Shown in pieces: positions 47,057-55,791 of a stretch of DNA of 59,486 nucleotides. Position numbers and translations under genes: made by a program. Below the pieces are notes generated by a model. That model was not told the DNA's origin. It made no database searches and saw only the letters and a list, made by a program, of their open reading frames with translations. Positions within the stretch are counted from its first letter, which is position 1; each line of letters starts with the position of its first letter. The DNA comes from DASYHS01 sp035998295 (lineage in GTDB: Bacteria; Pseudomonadota; Alphaproteobacteria; Azospirillales; Azospirillaceae), in contig NZ_DASYHS010000173.1 in the NCBI RefSeq assembly GCF_035998295.1, positions 1-59,486 on the forward strand, read 5' to 3'.

Positions 47057-47896
47057 TTGAAAGCCGACACGCCCATCTTCGAGGCAAGGCAGGTGTCGTT
47101 GCGCTTCGGCGGCGTCCGCGCGCTGACCGACGTCAGCTTCGCGATCAACAAGGGCGAGCTGTTCTCGATCATCGGCCCGAACGGGGCCGGCAAGACCTCC
47201 ATGGTCAACTGCATCTCCGGCCGCTACAAGCCGACCGAAGGCAAGGTCTTCTACAAGGGCGAGGACATCACGTCCCGGACCCCGAACCAGCGCGCCACCA
47301 GGGGCATCGGCCGCACCTTCCAGAACCTGGCGCTGTTCCACCACATGACCGTGCTCGACAACATCATGGTCGGGCGCCACCACCTGCTGCGGAACAACTT
47401 CCTGACCGGCGCGCTCTACTGGTTCACCGGCGCCCAGAAGGAGGAGCTGGCGCACCGGCGCGACATCGAGGAGATCATCGATTTCCTGGAGCTGCAGAAC
47501 GTCCGCAAGGCCGTCGCCGGCACGCTGTCCTACGGGGTGCGCAAGCGGGTGGAGCTCGCCCGCGCCATGGCGCTGAAGCCGGACATCATTCTTCTCGACG
47601 AGCCGATGGCCGGCATGAACCTCGAAGAGAAGGAGGACATGGCGCGTTACATCATCGATCTCAACGAGGAGTTCGGCATGACCGTGGTCATGATCGAGCA
47701 CGACATGGGGGTGGTGATGGACATCTCCCACCGGGTCATGGTGCTCGACTTCGGCCGCAAGATCGCCGAAGGGGACCCGGACGAGGTCCTGGCCAACGAG
47801 CACGTCAAGCGCGCCTATCTCGGCGAGGCGGACGAGGTGCTGATGGACGAGGACGACGTCCGCGAAGGGGCCCGCGGCGAAGGGAAGGTTGCCTGA
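47057..47896 (+). CDS. livG: Branched-chain-type ABC transporter ATPase (LivG)
   Basis: The product is 279 aa from TTG at 47057, with GGGGAGG about 8 bases before it. An ATG at 47036 is the alternative but lacks a ribosome site. Walker A is GPNGAGKTS, the signature is TLSYGVRKRVELARA, Walker B is DIILLDEPMAGMN and the switch is VMIEHDMGVVM. The long insert (HHLLRNNFLTGALYWFTGAQ) marks the LivG group. First gene of a six-gene importer operon that also encodes a CoA ligase, so the substrate is probably an acid and not an amino acid. Confidence 0.93.
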   Translation: MKADTPIFEARQVSLRFGGVRALTDVSFAINKGELFSIIGPNGAGKTSMVNCISGRYKPTEGKVFYKGEDITSRTPNQRATRGIGRTFQNLALFHHMTVLDNIMVGRHHLLRNNFLTGALYWFTGAQKEELAHRRDIEEIIDFLELQNVRKAVAGTLSYGVRKRVELARAMALKPDIILLDEPMAGMNLEEKEDMARYIIDLNEEFGMTVVMIEHDMGVVMDISHRVMVLDFGRKIAEGDPDEVLANEHVKRAYLGEADEVLMDEDDVREGARGEGKVA

Positions 47897-47897
47897 G

Positions 47898-49838
47898 ATG
47901 ACGCTGCCCGACATCAGCCGGTTCGACACGCTGCCCAAGCTGCTGGCCCACAACGCGCGCGAGCACGGCGGCGAGGTGGCGCTGCGCGAGAAGGACTTCG
48001 GCATCTGGCGGTCCTTCACCTGGGCGCAGTACCACGAGCGGGTCCGGACCTTCGCGCTCGGACTGGCCTATTACGGCGTCGGCCGGGGCGACGTGGTCGC
48101 CCTGATCGGCGACAACCGCCCCGACTGGGCCTGCGGCGAGATCGCGACCCACGCCGTCGGCGCGATGAGCCTCGGCATCTACCGCGACGCGATGGAGGAC
48201 GAGGTCGCCTATCTCGTCAACTATGCCGACGTGAAGCTGGTCTTCGCCGAGGACGAGGAGCAGATCGACAAGCTGCTGAACCTCGGCGACCGCATCCCCT
48301 CGGTCGAGCGGATCGTGTATTCCGACCCGCGCGGCATGCGCAAATACGACGACCCGCGCCTCGTGAACGTCGACGAGGTGATCCGCCACGCCCGCGCCAT
48401 CGCGGTGGCGGAGCCGAGCCGCTACGACGAGATGATGGCGGCGACGAAGGGCGAGGACGTCGCGATCCTGTGCACCACCTCGGGCACGACCGCGAACCCG
48501 AAGCTGGCGATGCTGACGGCCGGTCGGCTGCTGCGCCACTGCGCCAACTACCTGGCCGCCGACCCGCGCAAGCCCGGCGACGAATACGTGTCCGTGCTGC
48601 CGATGCCGTGGATCATGGAGCAGGTCTACATCATGGGCATGGCGCCCCTGTCGCGGATGATCGTGAACTTCGTCGAGGAACCCGAGACGATGATGCACGA
48701 CTTCCGCGAGGTCGGGCCGAACTTCGTGCTGTTCGCGCCGCGCGTCTGGGAGCAGATCGCCGCCGACGTCCGCTCCAAGGTGATGGACGCCTCGCCGCTC
48801 AAGCAGAAGCTCTACGACATCGGCATGCGGATGGGGCTGAAGGCGCTGGAGGACGGGCGGCGCTCGCGCATCGCCGACCTGATCCTGTTCCGCGCGCTGC
48901 GCGACCGGCTCGGCTTCAGCAATCTCGACAGCGCGGCGACCGGCGGCGCCGCGCTCGGGCCGGACACGTTCAAGTTCTTCCAGGCCATGGGCGTGCCGCT
49001 GCGCCAGATCTACGGCCAGACCGAGACGATGGGCATCTATACCGTCCACGCGGCGGACGAGGTCGATTTCGACACGGTCGGCCGCGGATTGACGAAGGAC
49101 ATCGAGATCCGGATCGAAAACCCCGACCAGAACGGCGTCGGCGAGATCGTCACCCGGCACCCGAACATGTTCCTGGGCTATTTCCGCAGCGAGGAGGCGA
49201 CGGCGGCCGACCTGCGCGACGGCTGGATGCACACCGGCGACGCCGGCTTCTTCGACAAGAAGGGCCACCTCGTCGTCATCGACCGCATCAAGGACATCGC
49301 GACGACCAGCCAGGGCGACCGCTTCTCGCCGCAATACGTCGAGAACAAGCTGAAGTTCAGCCCCTACGTCGCGGAGGCGGTGATCCTCGGCGATCAGCGC
49401 GAGCACCTGGCGGCGATGGTGTGCATCCGCTTCCCGATCGTCTCGAAATGGGCGGAGAAGAACCGCATCACCTTCACGACCTACACCGACCTGTCGAGCC
49501 GGCCGGAGGTGTACGACCTGCTCAGGCGCGAGGTCGAGGCCGTGAACGCGACGCTGCCCGACTTCCAGCGCATCCGGAAGTTCCTGCTGCTCTACAAGGA
49601 GCTGGACCCGGACGACGGCGAGTTGACCCGCACCCGCAAGGTCCGGCGCGGCGTCATCGGCGAGAAGTACGGCGACATCATCGAGGCGATCTATTCCGGC
49701 CGCGACGCGATCGACGTCGACACGACGATCACGTTCCAGGACGGCACTCGGCAGCGCATCCGCACGACGCTGAAGGTGGTCGACCTGGAACCCGCGCCGG
49801 CGGCCGGCAGGAAGGCCAAGGCCGCGGCGGCGGCATGA
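47898..49838 (+). CDS. AMP-dependent acyl-CoA synthetase within the ABC operon
   Basis: The product is 646 aa from ATG at 47898, 1 bp after the livG stop. The adenylation motif is ILCTTSGTTANPKLAMLT, then IYGQTETMGIYTVH, GWMHTGDAGFFDKKGHLVVI and DRIKDIATTSQGD. This is the long-chain or ACSL/FadD15-like branch. Embedded between livG and livH, it probably traps the imported carboxylic acid as a CoA ester. The exact acid (fatty or aromatic) is unknown. Confidence 0.9.
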   Translation: MTLPDISRFDTLPKLLAHNAREHGGEVALREKDFGIWRSFTWAQYHERVRTFALGLAYYGVGRGDVVALIGDNRPDWACGEIATHAVGAMSLGIYRDAMEDEVAYLVNYADVKLVFAEDEEQIDKLLNLGDRIPSVERIVYSDPRGMRKYDDPRLVNVDEVIRHARAIAVAEPSRYDEMMAATKGEDVAILCTTSGTTANPKLAMLTAGRLLRHCANYLAADPRKPGDEYVSVLPMPWIMEQVYIMGMAPLSRMIVNFVEEPETMMHDFREVGPNFVLFAPRVWEQIAADVRSKVMDASPLKQKLYDIGMRMGLKALEDGRRSRIADLILFRALRDRLGFSNLDSAATGGAALGPDTFKFFQAMGVPLRQIYGQTETMGIYTVHAADEVDFDTVGRGLTKDIEIRIENPDQNGVGEIVTRHPNMFLGYFRSEEATAADLRDGWMHTGDAGFFDKKGHLVVIDRIKDIATTSQGDRFSPQYVENKLKFSPYVAEAVILGDQREHLAAMVCIRFPIVSKWAEKNRITFTTYTDLSSRPEVYDLLRREVEAVNATLPDFQRIRKFLLLYKELDPDDGELTRTRKVRRGVIGEKYGDIIEAIYSGRDAIDVDTTITFQDGTRQRIRTTLKVVDLEPAPAAGRKAKAAAAA

Positions 49839-49941
49839 CGGAGAGAGAAGAAGCGGGAGCGCCGCGGGTGGCCGGCGGGGGGCGCAGCAGCCTTCCGCCC
49901 CGCCCTGCGGCGACACCGGACGGGGAACGGGGAGGCCTCAC

Positions 49942-50835
49942 TTGAACACCAGCCTGCTGCTGCAGCTTCTCATCAACGGCGTCATCGTCGGCGCGCTCTA
50001 CGGCGTCGTCGCGATGTCCTTCGTCCTGATCTACAAGGCGAGCCAGGTCGTCAACTTCGCCCAGGGCGAGTTCCTGCTGATCGGCGCCTGGGTGTGCTGG
50101 TGGCTGCTGACGACGTGGCAGATCCCCTTCATATGGGGCTTCCTGCTGACGCTCGCCTTCATGCTGATATTCGGGGTGGCGCTCCAGGTCATCGTGCTGC
50201 GGCCGATGATCGGCGAGCCGATCATCTCGGTCATCATGGTGACGATCGGGCTGGCCACCTTCTTCCAGGCGCTGATGAAGTGGATGTTCGGCGTCTTCGC
50301 CCAGCCCTTCCCGCCGATCTTCGAGCGCAGCACGATCAACCTGCTCGGGCTGCAGGTCCAGACCGTCTACATCATGAGCCTGCTGATCTCGATCGTGATC
50401 ATGGTCGGCTTCGGCTGGTTCTTCAAATTCTCGCGCATGGGACTCGCGATGCGCGCGACCGCGTTCAACCAGCAGGTCGCCCAGTCGCTCGGCATCTCGG
50501 TGCGCCAGGTCTTCGCGATGAGCTGGGCGATCTCGGCCATGGTGTCCGCGGTCGCCGGCATCGTGGTCGGCGTCGTCAACGGCGTCTCCTCCGCCCTGTC
50601 CTTCTTCGGGATCAAGGTGTTCCCGGCGGTGATCCTGGGCGGGCTAGACAGCATCGTCGGCGCCGTGCTGGGCGGGCTGATCGTCGGGCTGCTCGAGAAC
50701 TTCGCCCACTACATCGACAGCCAGTACCTGCATTGGGGCAACATGTACCAGGTCGCCCCCTTCTACGTCCTGATCATCATCCTGATGATCAAGCCCTACG
50801 GGCTGTTCGGGACCAAGGACATCGAGCGCGTGTGA
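49942..50835 (+). CDS. livH: Branched-chain-type ABC permease LivH
   Basis: The product is 297 aa from TTG at 49942, with GGGGAGG before it. It has 7-8 membrane helices. The motifs are GVVAMSFVLIYKASQVVNFA QGEFLL, MRATAFNQQVAQSLGISVRQ with the coupling helix, and GGLDSIVGAVLGGLIVGLLE. It forms the channel with LivM. Confidence 0.93.
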   Translation: MNTSLLLQLLINGVIVGALYGVVAMSFVLIYKASQVVNFAQGEFLLIGAWVCWWLLTTWQIPFIWGFLLTLAFMLIFGVALQVIVLRPMIGEPIISVIMVTIGLATFFQALMKWMFGVFAQPFPPIFERSTINLLGLQVQTVYIMSLLISIVIMVGFGWFFKFSRMGLAMRATAFNQQVAQSLGISVRQVFAMSWAISAMVSAVAGIVVGVVNGVSSALSFFGIKVFPAVILGGLDSIVGAVLGGLIVGLLENFAHYIDSQYLHWGNMYQVAPFYVLIIILMIKPYGLFGTKDIERV

Positions 50836-50845
50836 GGGCCCGAGC

Positions 50846-51913
50846 ATGACCGCCATGACCCCGAGCGGGGATTTCAAGACCACCTACCGGGCCGACACGA
50901 CGATCTTCCCGACCGTCACCAGCCGCAACTTCGCGATCGTGGGGATCGTGCTGCTGCTGCTGTGCCCGACGTTCATGGACCGCTACTGGCTGTCGATCCT
51001 GATCCAGATCGGCTATCTCTCGATCGCGGCGCTGGGCCTCAACATCCTGGTCGGCTTCACGGGCCAGATCTCGATCGGCCACGCCGCCTTCTTCGGCTTC
51101 GGCGCCTTCGCCTCGGCGTGGTTCTCCAACTCCTTCGGCGTGCCGGTCTTCTTCGCCGTGCCGCTGGCCGGGCTGCTGACGACCGCGGTCGGCATGATCT
51201 TCGGGCTGCCGGCGGCGCGCCTGAAGGGGCTGTACCTCGCGATCGCGACCCTGGCGGCGCAGTTCATCATCGAGGACTTCCTGGCCCGGGCCGAGTGGTT
51301 CACGGGCGGGGTCGCCGGGACGATGGCCGAGCCCTTCTCGATCTTCGGCTTCGTGTTCAACACGGACACCCGGTACTTCTACGTCGTCCTGGCCTACATG
51401 GTCGTGATGTACGTGCTGGCGACCAACCTGATGCGCTCGCGCGACGGGCGGGCGCTGGTGGCCGTGCGCGACCACTACCTGTCGGCCGAGATGATGGGCA
51501 TCAACCTGACCAAGTACAGGACGATGTCCTTCGGCATCAGCTCCTTCTACGCCGGCATCGGCGGCGCGCTGTACGCGCACTACCTTCAGTTCGTCTCGGT
51601 CGAAAGCGTGACGATCCTGTTCTCGATCCAGTTCCTGGGCATGATCATCATCGGCGGCCTCGGCTCGATCATGGGCTCCCTGATGGGGACCGTCTTCATG
51701 GTCATGCTGCCCGAGATGATGACGACGATCACCCAGGCGCTGTCGGGCAGCTCCATTGACCTGGCGCTCGGTCTCCAGGACAACATCGCCTTCCTGCGGG
51801 AAATGGCGATCGGCCTGGTCATCATCCTGTTCCTGATCTTCGAACCCGACGGGCTCGCCCACCGGTGGAAGCAGATCAAGGCCTACTGGAAACTCTACCC
51901 GTTCTCCCACTGA
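50846..51913 (+). CDS. livM: Branched-chain-type ABC permease LivM
   Basis: The product is 355 aa with about 10 membrane helices. The motif LGLNILVGFTGQISIGHAAF is the standard LivM block, followed by LKGLYLAIATLAAQFIIEDF. A coupling segment is GRALVAVRDHYLSAEMMGIN, then GGLGSIMGSLMGTVFMVMLP. It begins 10 bp after the livH stop. Confidence 0.93.
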   Translation: MTAMTPSGDFKTTYRADTTIFPTVTSRNFAIVGIVLLLLCPTFMDRYWLSILIQIGYLSIAALGLNILVGFTGQISIGHAAFFGFGAFASAWFSNSFGVPVFFAVPLAGLLTTAVGMIFGLPAARLKGLYLAIATLAAQFIIEDFLARAEWFTGGVAGTMAEPFSIFGFVFNTDTRYFYVVLAYMVVMYVLATNLMRSRDGRALVAVRDHYLSAEMMGINLTKYRTMSFGISSFYAGIGGALYAHYLQFVSVESVTILFSIQFLGMIIIGGLGSIMGSLMGTVFMVMLPEMMTTITQALSGSSIDLALGLQDNIAFLREMAIGLVIILFLIFEPDGLAHRWKQIKAYWKLYPFSH

Positions 51914-51965
51914 ACGGGCGGAGAGGACGACCAACCACAACAACGGAACTCGGAGGAAGCGTTCG

Positions 51966-53240
51966 ATGAAACTCAAGTTGGTTCTCGCGGCCAGCGCGGC
52001 GGCCGTGGCGCTGAGCACCCCGGCGCTGGCGCAGGAAATCCCCGTCGGCCACCTCGCCGACTACAGCGGCGCGACCTCCGACATCGGCGTGCCCTTCGGA
52101 CAGGGCGTCGCCGACGCGGTCGCCTACCTGAACAGCCAGGGCGGCGTGAACGGCAAGAAGATCGACATGGACACGGTCGACTACGGCTATCAGGTGCCGC
52201 GCGCCGTCAGCCAGTACAAGAAGTGGTCCGGCGGGGACAAGGTCGCCGCCATCCAGGGCTGGGGCACCGCCGACACCGAAGCGCTGATCACCTTCGTCGC
52301 CCGGGATGAGATCCCGTACTTCTCCGGCTCCTACGCCGGCGCGCTGACCGACCCGAACGGCAAGGGCGAGAGGTCGACCAAGGCGGCGCCCTACAACTTC
52401 TTCTACGGCCCCTCCTACTCCGACGCGCTGCGCGCCATGCTGATGTGGGCGGCCGAGGACTGGAAGGCCAAGGGCGGCCAGGGCGCGCCCAAATACGTCC
52501 ATATGGGCGCCAACCACCCCTATCCGAACGCACCCAAGGAGGCCGGCGAGGAACTGGCCAAGGAACTCGGCTTCGAAGTGCTGCCGGCGGTCCAGTTCGC
52601 GCTCACCCCCGGCGACTACACGGCCCAGTGCCTGACCCTCAAGGACAGCGGCGCCAACTACGCCTATCTCGGCAACACGGCGGGCTCCAACATCTCCGTG
52701 CTGAAGGCCTGCGACACGGTCGGCGCCGACGTGCAGTTCCTCGGCAACGTCTGGGGCATGGGCGAGGACGCCATGAAGGCGGTCGGCTCGGCGGCCGACG
52801 GCGTGGTGTTCCCGGTGCGCACGGGCGCCGTCTGGGGCGACGAAGCCCCCGGCATGCAGACGGTGCAGGCGATCAGCCAGTCCTCGTCCCAGCCGCAGGA
52901 CTACCGCTCGGTGCACTACATCACCGGCATCTGCTCGGCCTACTACATGGCCGAGGCGATGGCGTGGGCCGACCAGAACGGCGGCGTCACCGGCCCGAAC
53001 ATCAAGGAAGGCATGTACCAGAAGAAGGACTGGGTCCCGGCCGGCCTCGAAGGCGTGTGCCTGCCGTCGACCTGGACCGCCGAAGACCACCGCGGCACCA
53101 CGACGGTCAACCTCTACCGGGCGCGCGTCAACGGCCCGACGGAGGGCGCGGTCGCGGAACTGATGTCGTCCGATGCGATGAACCTGGAGAAGGTCACGAC
53201 CATCGACGTCCCGCGCAAGCCGGAGTGGCTGGGCTGGTAA
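51966..53240 (+). CDS. livK: Branched-chain-type ABC substrate-binding protein (LivK-like)
   Basis: The product is 424 aa, with GGAGGAAG before the ATG. The Sec signal is KLVLAASAAAVALSTPALA, cleaved before QEIPVGHLADYSG. The Peripla_BP_6 fold shows GVPFGQGVADAVAYLNSQGG, NGKKIDMDTVDYGYQVPRAV and SYAGALTDPNG. It differs from amino-acid LivK proteins enough that the ligand is best seen as a carboxylic acid to be activated by the operon's CoA ligase. A hairpin follows the stop. Confidence 0.92.
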   Translation: MKLKLVLAASAAAVALSTPALAQEIPVGHLADYSGATSDIGVPFGQGVADAVAYLNSQGGVNGKKIDMDTVDYGYQVPRAVSQYKKWSGGDKVAAIQGWGTADTEALITFVARDEIPYFSGSYAGALTDPNGKGERSTKAAPYNFFYGPSYSDALRAMLMWAAEDWKAKGGQGAPKYVHMGANHPYPNAPKEAGEELAKELGFEVLPAVQFALTPGDYTAQCLTLKDSGANYAYLGNTAGSNISVLKACDTVGADVQFLGNVWGMGEDAMKAVGSAADGVVFPVRTGAVWGDEAPGMQTVQAISQSSSQPQDYRSVHYITGICSAYYMAEAMAWADQNGGVTGPNIKEGMYQKKDWVPAGLEGVCLPSTWTAEDHRGTTTVNLYRARVNGPTEGAVAELMSSDAMNLEKVTTIDVPRKPEWLGW

Positions 53241-53275
53241 ATCCGGCCGAGACCGACCTGCCCGCAGTCCAGCCC

Positions 53276-53302
53276 CCCCTCCCCCGCCACGCGGGGGAGG
53301 GG
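53276..53302. repeat. 12-bp stem, 3-nt loop hairpin between livK and livF
   Basis: CCCCTCCCCCGC and GCGGGGGAGGGG form a perfect stem around CAC. The design matches the outer arms of the 43816-43948 element (12-bp stem, 3-nt loop, CCCTCYCCCGY pattern), so the two are probably the same repeat family. After a binding-protein gene it may stabilise the upstream mRNA or reduce transcription into livF, as REP elements do elsewhere. Confidence 0.7.
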
Positions 53303-53327
53303 TCTCTCCCGACGAGGTGACCCCCGC

Positions 53328-54173
53328 ATGGCCGCCACCGCCGCATCCGCCCCGCCCGCACCTGCCGCCGCCGCCGCGACCAAGCCGCCGCTGCTGTCGG
53401 TCAACAACATCGAGGTCGTCTACAACGACGTGATCCTCGTGCTGCGCGGGCTCAGCCTCGAAGTCCCGGAAGGCGAGATCGTGGCCCTGCTGGGCGCCAA
53501 CGGCGCCGGCAAGTCGACGACCCTGAAGGCGATCTCCGGGCTGCTGAAGACCGAGGACGGCGAGGTCACGCGCGGCGACATCTCGTTCGCGGGCGAGCGC
53601 ATCAACGGCGTCGACCCGGACCGCATCGTGCGCAAGGGCATCTTCCAGGTGATGGAAGGCCGCCGAATCGTCGCCGACATGACCTGCACCGAGAACCTGC
53701 GGCTCGGCGCCTTCACGCGCCGCGACGGCGGCGTGAAGCAGGACATGGAGATGGTGTTCGAGTATTTCCCCCGCCTGAAGGAGCGGACCGGCCTGGCCGG
53801 CTACCTCTCGGGCGGCGAGCAGCAGATGCTCGCGATCGGGCGCGCGCTGATGGCGCGGCCCAAGCTGATCTTGATGGACGAGCCGTCCATGGGCCTGTCG
53901 CCGCTGCTGGTCAAGGAGGTGTTCGGCATCATCCGCCAGATCAACCGCGACCTCGGCGTCACGATCCTGCTGGTCGAGCAGAACGCGCGCATGGCGCTGC
54001 AGGCCGCCTCCTACGGCTACATCATGGAGAACGGCAAGGTCGTGCTCGACGGCACCGCGGCGGAGCTGCAGGACAACGAGGACGTCAAGGAGTTCTACCT
54101 CGGCGGCGGCACCGAGGAGCGGCGGAGCTTCAAGAACCTGAAGAGCTTCAAGCGGCGCAAGCGCTGGCTGTGA
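53328..54173 (+). CDS. livF: Branched-chain-type ABC transporter ATPase (LivF)
   Basis: The product is 281 aa with an Ala/Pro-rich N-terminal extension of about 20 residues before the fold. Walker A is GANGAGKST, the signature is YLSGGEQQMLAIGRAL, Walker B is LILMDEPSMGLSP and the switch is LVEQNARMALQ. The basic end (SFKNLKSFKRRKRWL) is typical for LivF proteins in acid-uptake clusters. It is the last ABC gene, after the hairpin. Confidence 0.92.
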   Translation: MAATAASAPPAPAAAAATKPPLLSVNNIEVVYNDVILVLRGLSLEVPEGEIVALLGANGAGKSTTLKAISGLLKTEDGEVTRGDISFAGERINGVDPDRIVRKGIFQVMEGRRIVADMTCTENLRLGAFTRRDGGVKQDMEMVFEYFPRLKERTGLAGYLSGGEQQMLAIGRALMARPKLILMDEPSMGLSPLLVKEVFGIIRQINRDLGVTILLVEQNARMALQAASYGYIMENGKVVLDGTAAELQDNEDVKEFYLGGGTEERRSFKNLKSFKRRKRWL

Positions 54174-54188
54174 GCCGGCGAGGCCCCG

Positions 54189-54392
54189 CTACGACGCCAG
54201 CCAGCGGCGGCGGAAGCATTGCGCGTCGTCGGGCCGCTGGAACTGGAAGCCGTAGGCGCGCCGCCCCCAACCGTCGGTCGTGTTGAAATGCAGGCAACGT
54301 CCGGCCATCATTTCCTCCACCCAGGCGAGGATGGCCCGGCGGGTGTCGATGTCCGGTAGGTCCGGGAACTGAACGATCGTCCATTCGCTCAT
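54189..54392 (-). CDS. Small conserved-looking hypothetical protein, 67 aa
   Basis: The product is 67 aa from MSEWTIVQFPDLPDID. It is compact and Trp/Arg-rich with a helix (TRRAILAWVEEMMAGR) and a strand-rich end (RAYGFQFQRPDDAQCFRRRW). The frame is open upstream to 54539, but the start at 54392 gives a balanced small protein. It lies 15 bp past the livF stop on the other strand. No family recognised. Confidence 0.55.
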   Translation of the reverse strand: MSEWTIVQFPDLPDIDTRRAILAWVEEMMAGRCLHFNTTDGWGRRAYGFQFQRPDDAQCFRRRWLAS

Positions 54393-54537
54393 GACCGCCT
54401 CACGAGAAAGCGTTACCTCCCAATAAAGGGTACGTCGCCGCCGGAGGGAAGGCAAAGGATTTCCATTCGTCAAGGGACAAATGGGAGACCTGGACCAGAA
54501 CCGGCAAAGCATCGCAAGTTTATATAAAATACGGGGC

Positions 54538-55782
54538 ATGCCGATGGAGCGCGAGTACTACGACGACCTGGAAACCCGCTCGACCGACGAGCGCGAGGCC
54601 GCGCACATGGCGGCCCTGCCCGAGACGATCGCGCTGGCCCAGCGCCGTGCGCCGGCCCTGGGCCGGAGCCTGGCGGACGTCGACCCGATGGAGGTCCGCG
54701 ACCGCGCCGCCCTGGCCCGCCTGCCGGTGACGCGCAAGGCCGACCTCCTGGAGCGCCAGGCGGAGGAACCGCCCTTCGGCGGCTTCGCGGCGGTGGCGCC
54801 CGGCGAGCTTTCCCGGATCTTCATGTCGCCCGGGCCGATCTTCGATCCCGAGGGCGGGCAGCCGGACTACTGGCGCTTCGCGCGGGCACTGTGGGCGACC
54901 GGCCTCAGGCCGGGCCATGTCGTGCACAACTGCTTCGCCTACCACTTCACGCCGGCGGGATCGATGTTCGAGACCTCCGCGCACGCGATCGGCGCGGCCG
55001 TGTTCCCCGCCGGGACGGGGCAGACGGAGCTGCAGGTCCAGGCGATCGCCGGCGTGCGGCCGGACTGCTATTGCGGCACGCCCGACTTCCTGAAGGTGAT
55101 CATCGAGAAAGCGGAGGAGATGGGGCGCGACATCTCCTCGATCCGCATGGCCCACGTCACCGCCGCCGCGTTCATGCCGGACGTGAAGGCCTTCTACGCC
55201 GCGCGCGGGCTGAACGTGCTCCAGAGCTACGGGACCGCCGACCTGGGCATGGTCGCCTATGAGAGCACGGCGCGCGACGGCATGATCCTCGACGAGCGCG
55301 TGATCGTCGAGATCGTCCGGCCGGGCACCGGCGACCCGGTCCCGGAGGGCGAGGTCGGCGAGATCGTCGTGACCGTCCTCAACCGCACCTACCCGCTGAT
55401 CCGCTACGCGACCGGCGACCTGACCGCGGTCCTGCCCGGCGCCAGCCCGTGCGGGCGCACCAACACGCGCATCCGCGGCTGGATGGGCCGCGCCGACCAG
55501 ACCACCAAGGTCAAGGGCATGTTCGTCCATCCCAGCCAGGTCGCCGAGGTGCTGCGCCGCCACCAGATCGCCGGCCGCGGCCGCCTCGTGGTCGACCGCG
55601 CCGAAGGCGCCGACGTCATGACCTTGCAGGTGGAGGCGCCGGCCGCCGGCGGGGGCCTCGCCGAAGCGGTCGCCGAGACGCTGCGCGCCGTCACCAAGCT
55701 GCGCGGCGAGGTCGAGGTCGTCGCCCCGGGAACCCTGCCGAACGACGGCAAGGTCATCGACGACAGGCGCAAATACGACTAG
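54538..55782 (+). CDS. PaaK-like phenylacetate-CoA ligase family protein
   Basis: The product is 414 aa, taking ATG at 54538. It has the PaaK-type layout: an N-terminal helical region, HNCFAYHFTPAGSMFETSAH, YCGTPDFLKVIIEKAEEMGR, LQSYGTADLGMVAYES, TYPLIRYATGDLTAVLPG and a C-terminal KVKGMFVHPSQVAEVL. The usual Ser/Thr/Gly-rich adenylation loop (SSGTTGKPT in PaaK) is replaced by a IFMSPGPIFDPEGG stretch, a variation seen in some family members. It probably activates an aromatic or related acid imported by the neighbouring ABC system. Confidence 0.85.
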   Translation: MPMEREYYDDLETRSTDEREAAHMAALPETIALAQRRAPALGRSLADVDPMEVRDRAALARLPVTRKADLLERQAEEPPFGGFAAVAPGELSRIFMSPGPIFDPEGGQPDYWRFARALWATGLRPGHVVHNCFAYHFTPAGSMFETSAHAIGAAVFPAGTGQTELQVQAIAGVRPDCYCGTPDFLKVIIEKAEEMGRDISSIRMAHVTAAAFMPDVKAFYAARGLNVLQSYGTADLGMVAYESTARDGMILDERVIVEIVRPGTGDPVPEGEVGEIVVTVLNRTYPLIRYATGDLTAVLPGASPCGRTNTRIRGWMGRADQTTKVKGMFVHPSQVAEVLRRHQIAGRGRLVVDRAEGADVMTLQVEAPAAGGGLAEAVAETLRAVTKLRGEVEVVAPGTLPNDGKVIDDRRKYD

Positions 55783-55791
55783 CCCAAGGCC

